In this document: in pieces, positions 16,709-25,165 of the stretch
How the letters are laid out: each line of letters starts with the position of its first letter
Numbering within the stretch: position 1 is the stretch's first letter
Source: Candidatus Nitrotoga sp. CP45
GTDB taxonomy: Bacteria > Pseudomonadota > Gammaproteobacteria > Burkholderiales > Gallionellaceae
NCBI GenBank assembly: GCA_945874105.1
Contig: CAMCFJ010000006.1
Location: forward strand, 43,614 to 107,613
Length of the DNA stretch: 64,000 bases
Direction: 5' to 3'
The notes under the pieces: model-generated
Seen by the model: only the letters and a program-made list of their open reading frames with translations
The model's database searches: none
What the model was told of the DNA's origin: nothing
Program-made: the position numbers and the translations under genes

Positions 16709-17863
16709 ATGCTGAATCGAGCTGCATTTCCCACCGCATTGCGGCTGGCACAAGGGTTTCCCGTGCTGGCAATCACGGGGCCGCGCCAGTCCGGCAAGAC
16801 GACAATGGCGCGCGCGTTGTTTGCCGACAAGCCCTACGTTTCACTGGAAGACCCGGAGGAGCGCTTGTTCGCCGATAGTGACCCGCGCGGATTTTTGGCG
16901 CGGTTTCCACAGGGGGCAATTTTCGACGAGGTGCAGCGTTGCCCCGATTTGTTTTCTTATCTGCAAGGCGTGGTGGATAAGCGACAGCGTATGGGCGAGT
17001 TCATTATTACCGGGTCACAGCAGTTTGGATTGATGTCGAACATCACGCAATCGCTTGCTGGCCGCGCCGGTTTGTTGCAGTTACTACCTTTCTCGCTGGC
17101 AGAGCTAAATGCAGGCGGGATGCTTCCCGCCACTTTGGATGCGGCGATGCTGCAAGGGGGTTATCCGCCGCTGTACGACCGCCCCGTTACGCCCGGCGAC
17201 TGGTTTCCCAACTACGTGTCCACTTATCTGGAAAGGGATGTGCGACAGTTGCTGGCGGTGCGCGATTTGTCCTTGTTTCAGCGCTTTCTCAAGATGTGCG
17301 CTGCCCGTTCCGGCCAGTTGCTAAACCTTTCAGCGCTGGGGGCGGATTGCGGCATTTCCCACGTAACGGCGCGTGAGTGGTTGACGGTGCTGGAGGCGAG
17401 TTATATCGTTTACCTGCTGCGCCCTTATCACCGTAATTTCGGCAAGCGGTTGGTAAAAATGCCCAAGCTATATTTTCTGGATGCCGGCTTGATGGCTTAT
17501 TTGCTGGGCATACGCGATACCGGTACGCTTTCTACCCATGCTTCGCGCGGCGCGCTGTTTGAAACACTGGTGGTGTCCGAGTGGATCAAACGCCAATACA
17601 ATACAGGGCAGGTTGCCGAGCTGTATTTCTGGCGCGATAGCGCTGGGCATGAGGTGGATTTGTTGATCCCGGACGGCAATCGGTTTATGCCTGTGGAAAT
17701 TAAATCCGGCACAACTTTCAGCGCCGACTGGTCGGCAGCGCTGCGCAAATTGTCGGCCTTGTTCGGCGATGCCGCGTTGCCACCGGGTATCATTTATGGC
17801 GGTGAGGATCGATATGAGCGCGAGGGGTGTCATGTGGCCGGATGGCAAGCGTTGGCCAAATAA
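16709..17863 (+). CDS. AAA-type ATPase with C-terminal DUF4143 domain
   Basis: This belongs to the widespread AAA_14/DUF4143 family, whose cellular role is not established. The 384-residue protein has a Walker A motif GPRQSGKT at residues 24-31, a Walker B-like AIFDEVQ near 70, a sensor-type FIITGSQQF near 98, and the DUF4143 region from about 180. Near the C-terminus, GHEVDLLI followed by MPVEIKSG resembles the D/E...ExK core of PD-(D/E)xK nucleases and is typical of the family. Such genes are commonly mobile and found as singletons in accessory DNA. Here it lies between a decayed fragment and an IS remnant, which fits insertion into the rng-pilC interval. The start ATG 16709 follows an AT-rich leader with no strong ribosome-binding site. 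Confidence 0.9.
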   Translation: MLNRAAFPTALRLAQGFPVLAITGPRQSGKTTMARALFADKPYVSLEDPEERLFADSDPRGFLARFPQGAIFDEVQRCPDLFSYLQGVVDKRQRMGEFIITGSQQFGLMSNITQSLAGRAGLLQLLPFSLAELNAGGMLPATLDAAMLQGGYPPLYDRPVTPGDWFPNYVSTYLERDVRQLLAVRDLSLFQRFLKMCAARSGQLLNLSALGADCGISHVTAREWLTVLEASYIVYLLRPYHRNFGKRLVKMPKLYFLDAGLMAYLLGIRDTGTLSTHASRGALFETLVVSEWIKRQYNTGQVAELYFWRDSAGHEVDLLIPDGNRFMPVEIKSGTTFSADWSAALRKLSALFGDAALPPGIIYGGEDRYEREGCHVAGWQALAK

Positions 17864-18013
17864 GGCCAGGGATACCTCAACGTGGCCCCACAAAGCGGGG
17901 TAAGCGCGCAAGCCGCTTGGGCGGATGCTTGCAATTTCTTCTATGCCTTACAGTCAAGCGGGGTGGGCACAGCGAGCATTCGCCAGGCTGACGTCCATCT
18001 GGTCTGTGGCTAG
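17864..18013 (+). pseudogene. Unidentified 3' gene fragment directly after the ATPase stop
   Basis: Immediately after the ATPase TAA the same frame stays open for 49 codons to TAG at 18011. The translation has protein-like composition (for example ACNFFYALQSSGVGTASIRQ) and no start codon. It could be the tail of a lost gene or, less likely, a former C-terminal extension. I cannot name it. Confidence 0.35.
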
Positions 18014-18039
18014 ACTGAATTCAAGGGGTGTTTGAGATT

Positions 18040-18356
18040 CCTGCTCCCCGTCCGTTGCTAATTATTGGAAAACCGCATCGCATGACAGCCAACATCAACA
18101 AGTCAGCGTTCAGCCCGATAACGCGTGGACAGCCGCCGCACCTGACGGGTGCTGACGCCTATCCGCTTCGATGCTTCTTGCTGGCCGATCTTGTCCTCTT
18201 CAAGCATGTCCAATACTTGTGCTCGTTTCACTTCTTTTTGACTCATAAGCTTGCCCATTTCTAAATATCCGCCGTTGTTTTAAACAGGGTGTGATTTGTA
18301 TCACCAGCGGACATTTCTATTTGGGAGAAACCGGACATTACTACTTGGGGCTAACA
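18040..18356 (-). mobile_element. Truncated insertion sequence: terminal end plus N-terminus of a transposase (ISNCY-like)
   Basis: On the minus strand, 18258-18103 encodes 51 residues starting MGKLMSQKEVKRAQVLDML and continuing with a helix-turn-helix (QQEASKRIGVSTRQVRRL), the start typical of ISNCY-type and related transposases. It ends at a premature TGA, and weak similarity to the following linker continues in another frame. To the right, at about 18300-18356, is what looks like the element end, with TGTTAGCCCCAAGTAGTAATG and two copies of an AATGTCCG motif. No second end or catalytic domain is present. The element is therefore a dead remnant. It lies just upstream of pilC, where pilB is normally found. 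Confidence 0.65.
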
Positions 18357-18645
18357 CAGCATCTGACTGCATTGTAAGATTGCAGATACTCAATTAAGAT
18401 AGTCCAGCCCCAAGGTCGGATAGCATAAGGGGGATTAAAATTTCCCCAGAGCCATCACAAGAAGCTAGGAGGATTCGCACATATTTACCAGGCAATTAAA
18501 GCTTAGCTTGAATTGACCGATATAAGTAAACGCAGCCAACTTCATTGAATCGAGGCGGTCACTTACTGATCATTCTGCACTGGACAGCGTTATATTTCAT
18601 AACGGGTTGCTTAACTTTGTTGCGAATAGTCATTAAGGAAACGTC

Positions 18646-19863
18646 ATGGCCGAAGAAAAGACGAAAAAAAAAGAATTTCAATACCGATGGGAAGGTAAGG
18701 ATAAATCCGGCAAGCTTATAAAAGGTGAGGTGCGGGCTATCGGCGACGCCGTCGCTGCCACACAACTGAGGCGTCAAGGCATTAATGTTACCCGTATAAA
18801 AAAAGTCCGCAGTGGCGGAGGTAAGAAAATTACCCAGAAAGATCTCACCCTGTTTACGCGCCAGCTTGCGGTCATGATGAAATCCGGCGTACCACTACTA
18901 CAGTCATTTGACATTATAGGTAAGGGGCACAGCAACCCTTCCGTTTCTCGTCTGCTGAACGACATTAAAACCGACGTAGAAACTGGTAGCAGCCTGGAAC
19001 AGGCATTCCGGAAATTCCCGCTGTATTTTGACGATCTATTTTGTAATCTGATAAGCGCGGGCGAGCACGCCGGTATTCTGGACAGCCTGCTGGAACGTTT
19101 GGCAACCTACCAGGAAAAAACGTTGGCCCTCAAGAACAAAATAAAAGGGGCGCTAATGTATCCGGTTGCAATTATTGCAGTCGCCTTTATTATCACCGCA
19201 GTGATCATGATTTTTGTGATTCCCGCGTTTAAGCAGTTATTCTCCAGCTTTGGCGCAGATCTGCCCGCACCTACGCTAGTTCTGATGCGTATCTCCGATT
19301 TTTTCGTTGCTTATTGGGTGGCGATTCTCAGTATTGTAGTGGGCGGTCTTTTTGCCTTCTTCTACTTCTGGAAACGCAGCAAAAGAATGCAGGACTTCAT
19401 GGATAGAGCAATAATCAAGCTACCAATTTTCGGAGATTTAATCCGCAAGGCCTCCATAGCACGATGGACACGCACACTGGCAACTATGTTTGCCGCCGGT
19501 GTACCGCTAGTGGAGGCGCTTAACTCGGTGGCAGGCGCTGCTGGCAACGTGGTGTATTTTGATGCAACCAAGATAATCCAGCGGGAAGTCAGCCAAGGTG
19601 GCACCCTAACGGGAGCCATGCAAGATGTAGGAGTGTTTCCTAGCATGGTGCTGCAAATGGTAGCAATTGGCGAAGAAGCAGGTTCACTGGATAGCATGTT
19701 AAACAAAGTGGCGGATTTTTTTGAGGCTGAAGTAGACGACGCAGTGGCGGCTCTGACCAGCCTGATGGAGCCTATCATCATGGTGGTGTTAGGCGTTCTA
19801 ATCGGCGGCATGGTGATCGCAATGTATCTGCCTATTTTCAAGATGGGGCAGGCTGTTGGTTAA
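18646..19863 (+). CDS. pilC: Type IV pilus inner-membrane platform protein PilC
   Basis: PilC forms the inner-membrane platform that couples the PilB/PilT motor ATPases to pilin assembly and retraction. The 405-residue length is normal. The N-terminal cytoplasmic part starts with FQYRWEGKDKSGKLIKGEV, followed by two repeated T2SSF domains (about 65-190 and 265-390), each with FTRQLAxMxxxGVPLxxxx-type sequence (FTRQLAVMMKSGVPLLQSF and WTRTLATMFAAGVPLVEAL). Hydrophobic segments appear near 170-195, 215-245 and 375-395. The gene starts the pilC-pilD-coaE-zapD-yacG string. pilB, normally just before it, is absent, and an IS remnant lies about 290 bp upstream. AAGGAAAC precedes the start. Confidence 0.97.
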   Translation: MAEEKTKKKEFQYRWEGKDKSGKLIKGEVRAIGDAVAATQLRRQGINVTRIKKVRSGGGKKITQKDLTLFTRQLAVMMKSGVPLLQSFDIIGKGHSNPSVSRLLNDIKTDVETGSSLEQAFRKFPLYFDDLFCNLISAGEHAGILDSLLERLATYQEKTLALKNKIKGALMYPVAIIAVAFIITAVIMIFVIPAFKQLFSSFGADLPAPTLVLMRISDFFVAYWVAILSIVVGGLFAFFYFWKRSKRMQDFMDRAIIKLPIFGDLIRKASIARWTRTLATMFAAGVPLVEALNSVAGAAGNVVYFDATKIIQREVSQGGTLTGAMQDVGVFPSMVLQMVAIGEEAGSLDSMLNKVADFFEAEVDDAVAALTSLMEPIIMVVLGVLIGGMVIAMYLPIFKMGQAVG

Positions 19864-19977
19864 ATCACTGGCAGGATATCTTTAGTATCGTTCAGTTAAT
19901 CTTAAAACGGATTCAACAATCATATAATTTTCAATACCAATAGCGTATTAATGGCGGCAACTCGTCATTAATACTGC

Positions 19978-20244
19978 TTATTCGGTCGTTGTTGCATGAA
20001 TGGTGGCTTGACATGGAATTCGATATTCTTTGCGTCTTCGCTTACCCGCACCATGCTCAATAAATACAACATCTATTTTTGGCACCACCTCCCGAAACGG
20101 AAAATGACGGTGATAAACTATGCCGTGCTCAGCCGCATGCCAATAGCCGGATGCCCGCAATATTTCTGCTGTGAACACATTATGATGATCAAAGCCACTG
20201 AAAAATAAGTGATTACTACGTTCAGAAAAACCATTTTTAATCAA
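19978..20244 (-). pseudogene. Possible decayed gene fragment (glycosyltransferase-like look)
   Basis: The 474-bp interval between pilC and pilD contains a minus-strand frame with protein-like sequence but no credible start: TTG at 20244 is the first option, and the frame stays open upstream into the pilD start region. The upstream part reads SDIGSGLFIQCCALIKNGF and the middle NVFTAEILRASGY followed by IVYHRHFPFREVV. The pattern is reminiscent of the C-terminal part of GT2 glycosyltransferases (GSGLFI..GxF.E..FF..D....LRA.GY...VYH). This is recognition by eye only. It may instead be a chance frame. The rest of the interval shows nothing I can support. Confidence 0.3.
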
Positions 20245-20337
20245 TGCGCAGCACTGGATAAATAATCCACTTCCGATATCACTCGCTTTAATTCGTGTTA
20301 TTTTGTTAAATATTGCGTATTTGTATCTTGGACAACC

Positions 20338-21210
20338 ATGACAGCACTCATTGAATTACTACAAAGCCTCCCATTTTTTTTCGTTGTTTTGTGCGGCACT
20401 GCCGGTCTGTTGGTGGGCAGTTTTCTCAATGTAGTAATCCATCGCCTACCCAAGATGATGGAGCGTGAATGGCACGACCAATGCGCTGAACTTAATGGCA
20501 ACGAACCGGAAAATGTGCCGCCTTACAACTTGTTCATGCCTCATTCCGCTTGTCCGCACTGTGGTCTCAAGATCAGTGCGCTGGAAAATATTCCGGTCAT
20601 CAGCTATCTGCTGCTCCGCGGTAAATGCAAGGATTGCAGCGCACCTATCTCGGCACGGTATCCCATCGTGGAAACGGTGTCTGGTCTTCTGAGCGCCTAC
20701 GTCGCATGGCATTTCGGCTTCGGTTTGGCTGCGTTGGCCGCGTTGTTGTTTATCTGGATGCTGCTAGCGCTAATCTGCATTGATCTTGATACTCAACTGC
20801 TGCCCGATGACATCACATTGCCACTTCTGTGGCTGGGCCTACTATTTAATGTGTCTGCCACTTTTATTGACATTAACAGTGCCGTTATCGGCGCAATCGC
20901 AGGATATCTGGCTCTTTGGAGTATATATTGGCTATTCAAGCTCGCCACCGGCAAAGAAGGCATGGGTTATGGTGACTTCAAGCTGCTGGCGGCAATCGGC
21001 GCGTGGGTGGGCTGGCAAATGCTGCCGCTGGTTATTATGCTTTCTTCAGCAGTAGGCGCAGTAGTCGGTATTGCCTTGATTATCGCGGCACGCCTCGGTC
21101 GTAATGTCCCTATTCCATTCGGCCCATATTTGGCGGGCGGCGGTTTGATTGCGTTATTCTGGGGACAACCACTTACGCAGGGCTACCTGCAACTGTTCAG
21201 CATTTCATGA
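20338..21210 (+). CDS. pilD: Prepilin leader peptidase/N-methyltransferase PilD
   Basis: PilD cleaves the leader of type IV prepilins and pseudopilins at the inner membrane and methylates the new N-terminus. The 290-residue protein has a conserved N-terminus (GSFLNVVIHRLPKMMEREW), the cytoplasmic zinc-binding loop with two CxxC pairs (CPHCGLKI near residue 72 and CKDCSAPIS near 97), and the two catalytic Asp motifs: CIDLDTQLLPDD near 147 and GYGDFKLLAAIG near 212. About seven membrane segments are seen. It overlaps coaE by four bases, as in many betaproteobacteria. Confidence 0.97.
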   Translation: MTALIELLQSLPFFFVVLCGTAGLLVGSFLNVVIHRLPKMMEREWHDQCAELNGNEPENVPPYNLFMPHSACPHCGLKISALENIPVISYLLLRGKCKDCSAPISARYPIVETVSGLLSAYVAWHFGFGLAALAALLFIWMLLALICIDLDTQLLPDDITLPLLWLGLLFNVSATFIDINSAVIGAIAGYLALWSIYWLFKLATGKEGMGYGDFKLLAAIGAWVGWQMLPLVIMLSSAVGAVVGIALIIAARLGRNVPIPFGPYLAGGGLIALFWGQPLTQGYLQLFSIS

Positions 21211-21833
21211 AGTTTTGTGTGGGCTTGACCGGGGGTATCGGCAGCGGAAAGAGCACCGTAGCTTCACTATTCAAAGAATGCGATGTGTTGGTTATCGATA
21301 GCGATGTCATTTCACACCAGATGACCCAATCCGGTGGCGTGGCCATTGCCGCGATCCGCACAGCATTCGGAGATGGCTATATTGACGCCAGCGGCGCATT
21401 GAACAGGGCGCTCATGCGGCAATTGATATTTTCTGATCATGCTGCCAAGCTGCAACTGGAAGCTATTCTGCACCCGCTTATCCGCGAGCAAATTATGGTA
21501 CAGGTCAACAATGCCAATACCCACAGCACCCAACCTTCTCCCTATATGTTGCTGGTCATTCCTCTATTGTTTGAAACGCTTAGTTACCACGAGTTGGTTC
21601 AGCGCACATTGGTAGTGGACTGTGCGGAAACCGCCCAAATTTCGCGCACCATGCGGCGTAGCGGGCTGGATGAGCAAACGGTGCGTACCATAATGGCATC
21701 TCAAATCACTCGTGCCGAACGGCTACGGCTTGCTGATGAGATCATTCAAAATGATGGCAGTCTGAATACTTTGCGCCAGCAGGTGAGTCAGATGCACCAG
21801 CGCTACCTGACCATTTCCTCAGGAATTGATTGA
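21207..21833 (+). CDS. coaE: Dephospho-CoA kinase
   Basis: CoaE phosphorylates the ribose 3'-OH of dephospho-CoA in the last step of coenzyme A synthesis. The 208-residue protein has the P-loop GLTGGIGSGKSTVASLF at residues 7-23, the DSDVISHQMT acceptor-binding region near 32, HPLIREQIM near 87 and the PLLFETLSYHELV lid segment near 116. The start ATG overlaps the pilD stop (ATGA). zapD begins 67 bp downstream. Nothing unusual is seen. Confidence 0.96.
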   Translation: MKFCVGLTGGIGSGKSTVASLFKECDVLVIDSDVISHQMTQSGGVAIAAIRTAFGDGYIDASGALNRALMRQLIFSDHAAKLQLEAILHPLIREQIMVQVNNANTHSTQPSPYMLLVIPLLFETLSYHELVQRTLVVDCAETAQISRTMRRSGLDEQTVRTIMASQITRAERLRLADEIIQNDGSLNTLRQQVSQMHQRYLTISSGID

Positions 21834-21900
21834 CGGCATATAATCGCCCAAGTATATTCACCGTTTTGTAGCCTAAACCCTTCCCTATCCTACTAGCATT

Positions 21901-22656
21901 GTGATTAGCTATGACTTCCCTCTCAATGAACGTGTGCGCACCCTACTGCGCCTGGAGGATCTTTATGCCAAGTTGCTATGTTTTATAGAAAGATCGACCG
22001 CCACTGACCATCAGGCCGCTCTAAGCGTATTGTTTGAAATCCTCGAAGTCGCCAGCCGTTCCGACCTGAAATCTGAACTGTTGCAAGAATTAGAGCGCCA
22101 AAAGCGACAGCTTTCCGCTTTACGCAACAACCCGGAAATTTCAGAACAAGCACTCGACACGGTACTCGATGAAATTGAAAGTGCCAGTAGCGGCGTGTTA
22201 AACATGGGTGGCAAGGTGGGTCAGCACTTGCGCGAAAACGAATGGTTAATGAGCATCAAGCAGCGTGCTGGCATCCCTGGCGGAACCTGTGAATTTGACT
22301 TGCCATCCTACCATCACTGGCTGCAACAGGATGCAATACTGCGGCGCAATTACCTAATGGCTTGCCTGACTCCCATGCTCCCCATACGCAATAGCCTTGC
22401 AATCATCCTCAAGCTGTTACGCGAAAGTGGAAAAACCCACCATTACACTGCCGAGCAGGGTAACTTTCAGCAAATGCACTGTGGCCGCGTGGCACAAATG
22501 CTGCGTGTCAGTTTGGACAAATCTCTACCGTGCGTTCCTGAAGTTGGTGCCAACAAATACATGCTCAACATTCGCTTCATTGCTGCCGATTATGTAGCAA
22601 AGAGCGCCTTATACAGTCAGACTGTAGCGTTTAATCTTACTTTCTGCTCTTTGTAA
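21901..22656 (+). CDS. zapD: Cell division protein ZapD
   Basis: ZapD (YacF, DUF1342) binds the FtsZ C-terminus and bundles protofilaments, stabilising the Z-ring. The 251-residue protein has the expected start [20 protein letters not shown], a long helical N-terminal domain (to about 120) and a C-terminal beta-rich part with [19 protein letters not shown] and the [19 protein letters not shown] stretch. The start is GTG at 21901. Its position between coaE and yacG is the conserved order and gives extra support. Confidence 0.95.
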   Translation: MISYDFPLNERVRTLLRLEDLYAKLLCFIERSTATDHQAALSVLFEILEVASRSDLKSELLQELERQKRQLSALRNNPEISEQALDTVLDEIESASSGVLNMGGKVGQHLRENEWLMSIKQRAGIPGGTCEFDLPSYHHWLQQDAILRRNYLMACLTPMLPIRNSLAIILKLLRESGKTHHYTAEQGNFQQMHCGRVAQMLRVSLDKSLPCVPEVGANKYMLNIRFIAADYVAKSALYSQTVAFNLTFCSL

Positions 22657-22691
22657 ATACGCTTGTCGACTTAAAGACTAACGCCATCCTC

Positions 22692-22880
22692 ATGAAAAAA
22701 CCAACTATTGTCAGTTGTCCGCAATGTAAAAAAGAAGTGCCGTGGAACAGTGACAGTCCCTATCGCCCATTTTGCAGCGAGCGCTGTAAATTAATTGACT
22801 TGGGACAGTGGGCCACGGAAAGCTATCGTATCCCGCAGTCCGAAAGCAACTTGGAAGACGAGTCTTCTCACCAAGCCTGA
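22692..22880 (+). CDS. yacG: DNA gyrase inhibitor / zinc-binding protein YacG
   Basis: YacG is a small zinc protein that binds GyrB and inhibits gyrase in the model organism. The 62-residue product has the complete four-Cys site: [10 protein letters not shown] near the N-terminus and [22 protein letters not shown] in the middle. The acidic C-terminus ([12 protein letters not shown]) is typical. The gene overlaps the 3' end of the convergent Nudix-ThiE gene by 13 bp. Confidence 0.95.
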   Translation: MKKPTIVSCPQCKKEVPWNSDSPYRPFCSERCKLIDLGQWATESYRIPQSESNLEDESSHQA

Positions 22881-23845
22881 CGCAACATCGCAATGCCATG
22901 CGCACCATGCTGCCAGGCCTGCTCCATGTCGTCACAACATAATCCACCCAGCGCATATACCGGAATGGCCGAATTTGCTGCCATTAAAGAAAATGTCTGC
23001 CAGCCTAAATGTGTGGCGTCGGGATGACTGCGCGTGGGCAATACCGGGCTCAGCACCACGAAATCGAAACCAAGATTATTGGCTCGTTGTAATTCGTCGG
23101 CGTTGTGACAGGATGCCGCACACCATGTCACGTCGGGACGTGAATTACACGCAGCAAGCTGGATACTGTTCAAATGCACACCGTCTGCGCCAATTTCGTT
23201 AGCCAGCTCGATATCACTGTTGATCAGCACTTGCGCGCCATATGTGTGTGCCAGTTTCACCGCACGCAAAGACAATTCACGCATCGCTTCGCGCGACAAA
23301 CCGGGTTCGCGCATCTGCACCAACTTCAAGCCATTTTCCAGCGCAACCTGTAACCGTTCCAGAAATTTTTCACGACCCAGATCGGCCGCATTACTAATGG
23401 CATACATAGGCGGCAATTGCAGCGCGCGGAGGACAAATGTGTTGGCTGGAAGTACTGGAGATACTGTCAAATTGAACGGGGTTTGCCAACTCAGCTGTTG
23501 ATTTTCTTTGCCATGAAGCTCGCCCTGCCATACGTTGATCCGGAAAAAATTCAGTCGCACTGTAGCGTGTGTATAAACGTGCAAGCATGTCAGCCAAGGA
23601 TAAGCAGTCGCAATTTTAATGCCTAACTCTTCGTGCAGTTCTCGTTCCAGCGCATGCAGCAATGTTTCGCCCTCTTCAACTTTACCGCCCGGAAACTCCC
23701 AGTAGCCTGCATAAGCCTTGCCTTCCGGCCGCTGCGCCAGCAAGAAACTGTCATAGGTGTATCGCTCTCGCAAGGCAGGCTCGCCATCTGCTTCAACCTC
23801 ACGCAACAGTACGCCAACGGCAACTTCAATCACGCAAGAGTTCAT
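22868..23845 (-). CDS. mutT: Nudix hydrolase (MutT-like) fused to a thiamine-phosphate-synthase-like domain
   Basis: The N-terminal half (about 1-140) is a Nudix domain with a complete box ([20 protein letters not shown], then ELGI), as in MutT, which removes 8-oxo-dGTP from the nucleotide pool. The C-terminal half (about 150-325) has the TIM-barrel features of ThiE/Ten[35 protein letters not shown], and [12 protein letters not shown] with LGWQTF, then a glycine-rich phosphate site (VYALGGL). This fusion is common in proteobacteria next to yacG/zapD; the role of the ThiE-like half is not established. TenI-like activity is possible instead of thiamine-phosphate synthesis. It overlaps the next gene upstream (23842-24171) by four bases, so both are one unit. 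Confidence 0.92.
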   Translation of the reverse strand: MNSCVIEVAVGVLLREVEADGEPALRERYTYDSFLLAQRPEGKAYAGYWEFPGGKVEEGETLLHALERELHEELGIKIATAYPWLTCLHVYTHATVRLNFFRINVWQGELHGKENQQLSWQTPFNLTVSPVLPANTFVLRALQLPPMYAISNAADLGREKFLERLQVALENGLKLVQMREPGLSREAMRELSLRAVKLAHTYGAQVLINSDIELANEIGADGVHLNSIQLAACNSRPDVTWCAASCHNADELQRANNLGFDFVVLSPVLPTRSHPDATHLGWQTFSLMAANSAIPVYALGGLCCDDMEQAWQHGAHGIAMLRQAW

Positions 23846-24171
23846 GCATTGCGAGCCTGGATAAACTTCCTGATTTCTTCAGTTTCAGATTCCACATATA
23901 TTCCATTCACCTCACGCCTGACCACCTCTCCCTCAATCACATCTCCCTCGACCACAACTTCGCCTGGGGGATATTTACGCATTTGTTTTCTCAGGTCACG
24001 GGTTTTCCACCACAGATAGCCCCATGCCATAGCACCAACAGTCACGATAACCATCAATAACAGCGCAGAAAACATCAAGGCCAAACCCATCAGAACAACG
24101 GATATGACAATCTTGGCAACCTTGCTCAACAAATTAGGTGACTTTGTAGTGATATATATTGAATTTTTCAT
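23842..24171 (-). CDS. Small membrane protein of unknown function
   Basis: The 109-residue product has one long or two tightly spaced membrane segments (about residues 19-52, VVLMGLALMFSALLLMVIVT then GAMAWGYLWW) and a basic connector (KTRDLRKQMRKYPPG). A beta-prone, acidic tail (VVVEGDVIEGEVVRRE) follows. I do not recognise a characterised family. It ends in a four-base overlap with the Nudix-ThiE gene, so the two are probably made together. The topology suggests a cytoplasmic C-terminus after a positively charged linker. Function unknown. Confidence 0.75.
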   Translation of the reverse strand: MKNSIYITTKSPNLLSKVAKIVISVVLMGLALMFSALLLMVIVTVGAMAWGYLWWKTRDLRKQMRKYPPGEVVVEGDVIEGEVVRREVNGIYVESETEEIRKFIQARNA

Positions 24172-24265
24172 CTATTTTTCGTCAATGTACGTAGGGCTTA
24201 TTTGCGACAGACACATGACTATCCGCCGCAGTGTCAGTGGAACCTGCCCTTGTGGAGCACGCCTC

Positions 24266-25039
24266 TTATTTCAAATCTGCTTCCCAGGCATTACCATATA
24301 TTTTTCCGTTGCGCGACAAGATAAGCATTTGGTACATACTAATGAACCACATTATTGTTGCTGCACCGCTGTAAACAAAGCCGCCAATAAGCGTAAGCCA
24401 TGCGAAGCTTGGATTCCATCTCGTAAGCCACCACGAGATAACGTCTACGATCAAAAAGGCGAAGGGAATGGCAATGGCTGAAATCTTCAACCATTTCGGT
24501 ACGCCCACCGCGAAACTGAAAATAAATCCCACAAAAAAGAAAATGAAGCTGATCCCGAACAAATGGATGTGCGACGATCTGGTCAGGGTTTGAATGCTTG
24601 CGCCTTCATCGATCCTGGCCACCTTTTTGACCTCCTCATACTTGCTAAAATCGGCAATGCCAGCAATAGAACCATGACACTGCGCGCAATGTTGACTAAA
24701 GATATTCTTGAATTGCGACTCCCATTCTGTCTCGGGTGCTCCGTTGTGAATCCATTTAATGATATCGAGACGTGCTTCTGGTGTACCCATCTCATTCATG
24801 GATCCATTGAGCTTGCTTTCCAGCTTGCTCCCGCTCCGGTTTCCGTAATAGCTGTACACGATGTCATCCAGGGAAAGCCCCGGCTTGCCATCTGCCATGC
24901 CATGTGTCTGCATGATCTGTAGGCCAGCCATGCACAAGCCCAACCCAATTGCGAGCAGGTATCCGGAAAAGAGCACTTTGACTGGGGTCGGCAGATTAGG
25001 CAGGTTAAACCAGGCAAAATCCGGAAGGTTTGATTTCAT
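24266..25039 (-). CDS. Membrane-bound mono-haem c-type cytochrome-like protein
   Basis: The 257-residue protein has an N-terminal membrane anchor (about 21-43), a periplasmic segment of about 110 residues with one haem c motif CAQCH at 118-122, and three further membrane helices (about 160-182, 186-206, 213-242). The motif SHIHLFG at the start of the second helix has two His residues that could ligate a cofactor. It ends with a short tail. The layout suggests an inner-membrane electron-transfer subunit, perhaps to or from quinone, but I know no characterised member. RBS GAGG lies 8-9 bases before the ATG. It is transcribed alone, between a membrane-protein operon and ubiH. No other respiratory genes are adjacent, so the partner is unknown. 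Confidence 0.75.
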   Translation of the reverse strand: MKSNLPDFAWFNLPNLPTPVKVLFSGYLLAIGLGLCMAGLQIMQTHGMADGKPGLSLDDIVYSYYGNRSGSKLESKLNGSMNEMGTPEARLDIIKWIHNGAPETEWESQFKNIFSQHCAQCHGSIAGIADFSKYEEVKKVARIDEGASIQTLTRSSHIHLFGISFIFFFVGFIFSFAVGVPKWLKISAIAIPFAFLIVDVISWWLTRWNPSFAWLTLIGGFVYSGAATIMWFISMYQMLILSRNGKIYGNAWEADLK

Positions 25040-25165
25040 TTTATTACCTCTTTTCTTTCTTTTTTAAAACGGACTTTTTTAAAACGAAAAAGAAAAACAG
25101 ATGCCAAATTTCTACAGGTCAATGTGCTATTACCCGCAATCCCTGTTTTTGGGCCGAAATGATTT

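Noticed and set aside
17468..17911. 147-codon minus-strand frame over the AAA/DUF4143 gene
   Set aside because: It is antisense to well-supported coding sequence and lacks domain features.
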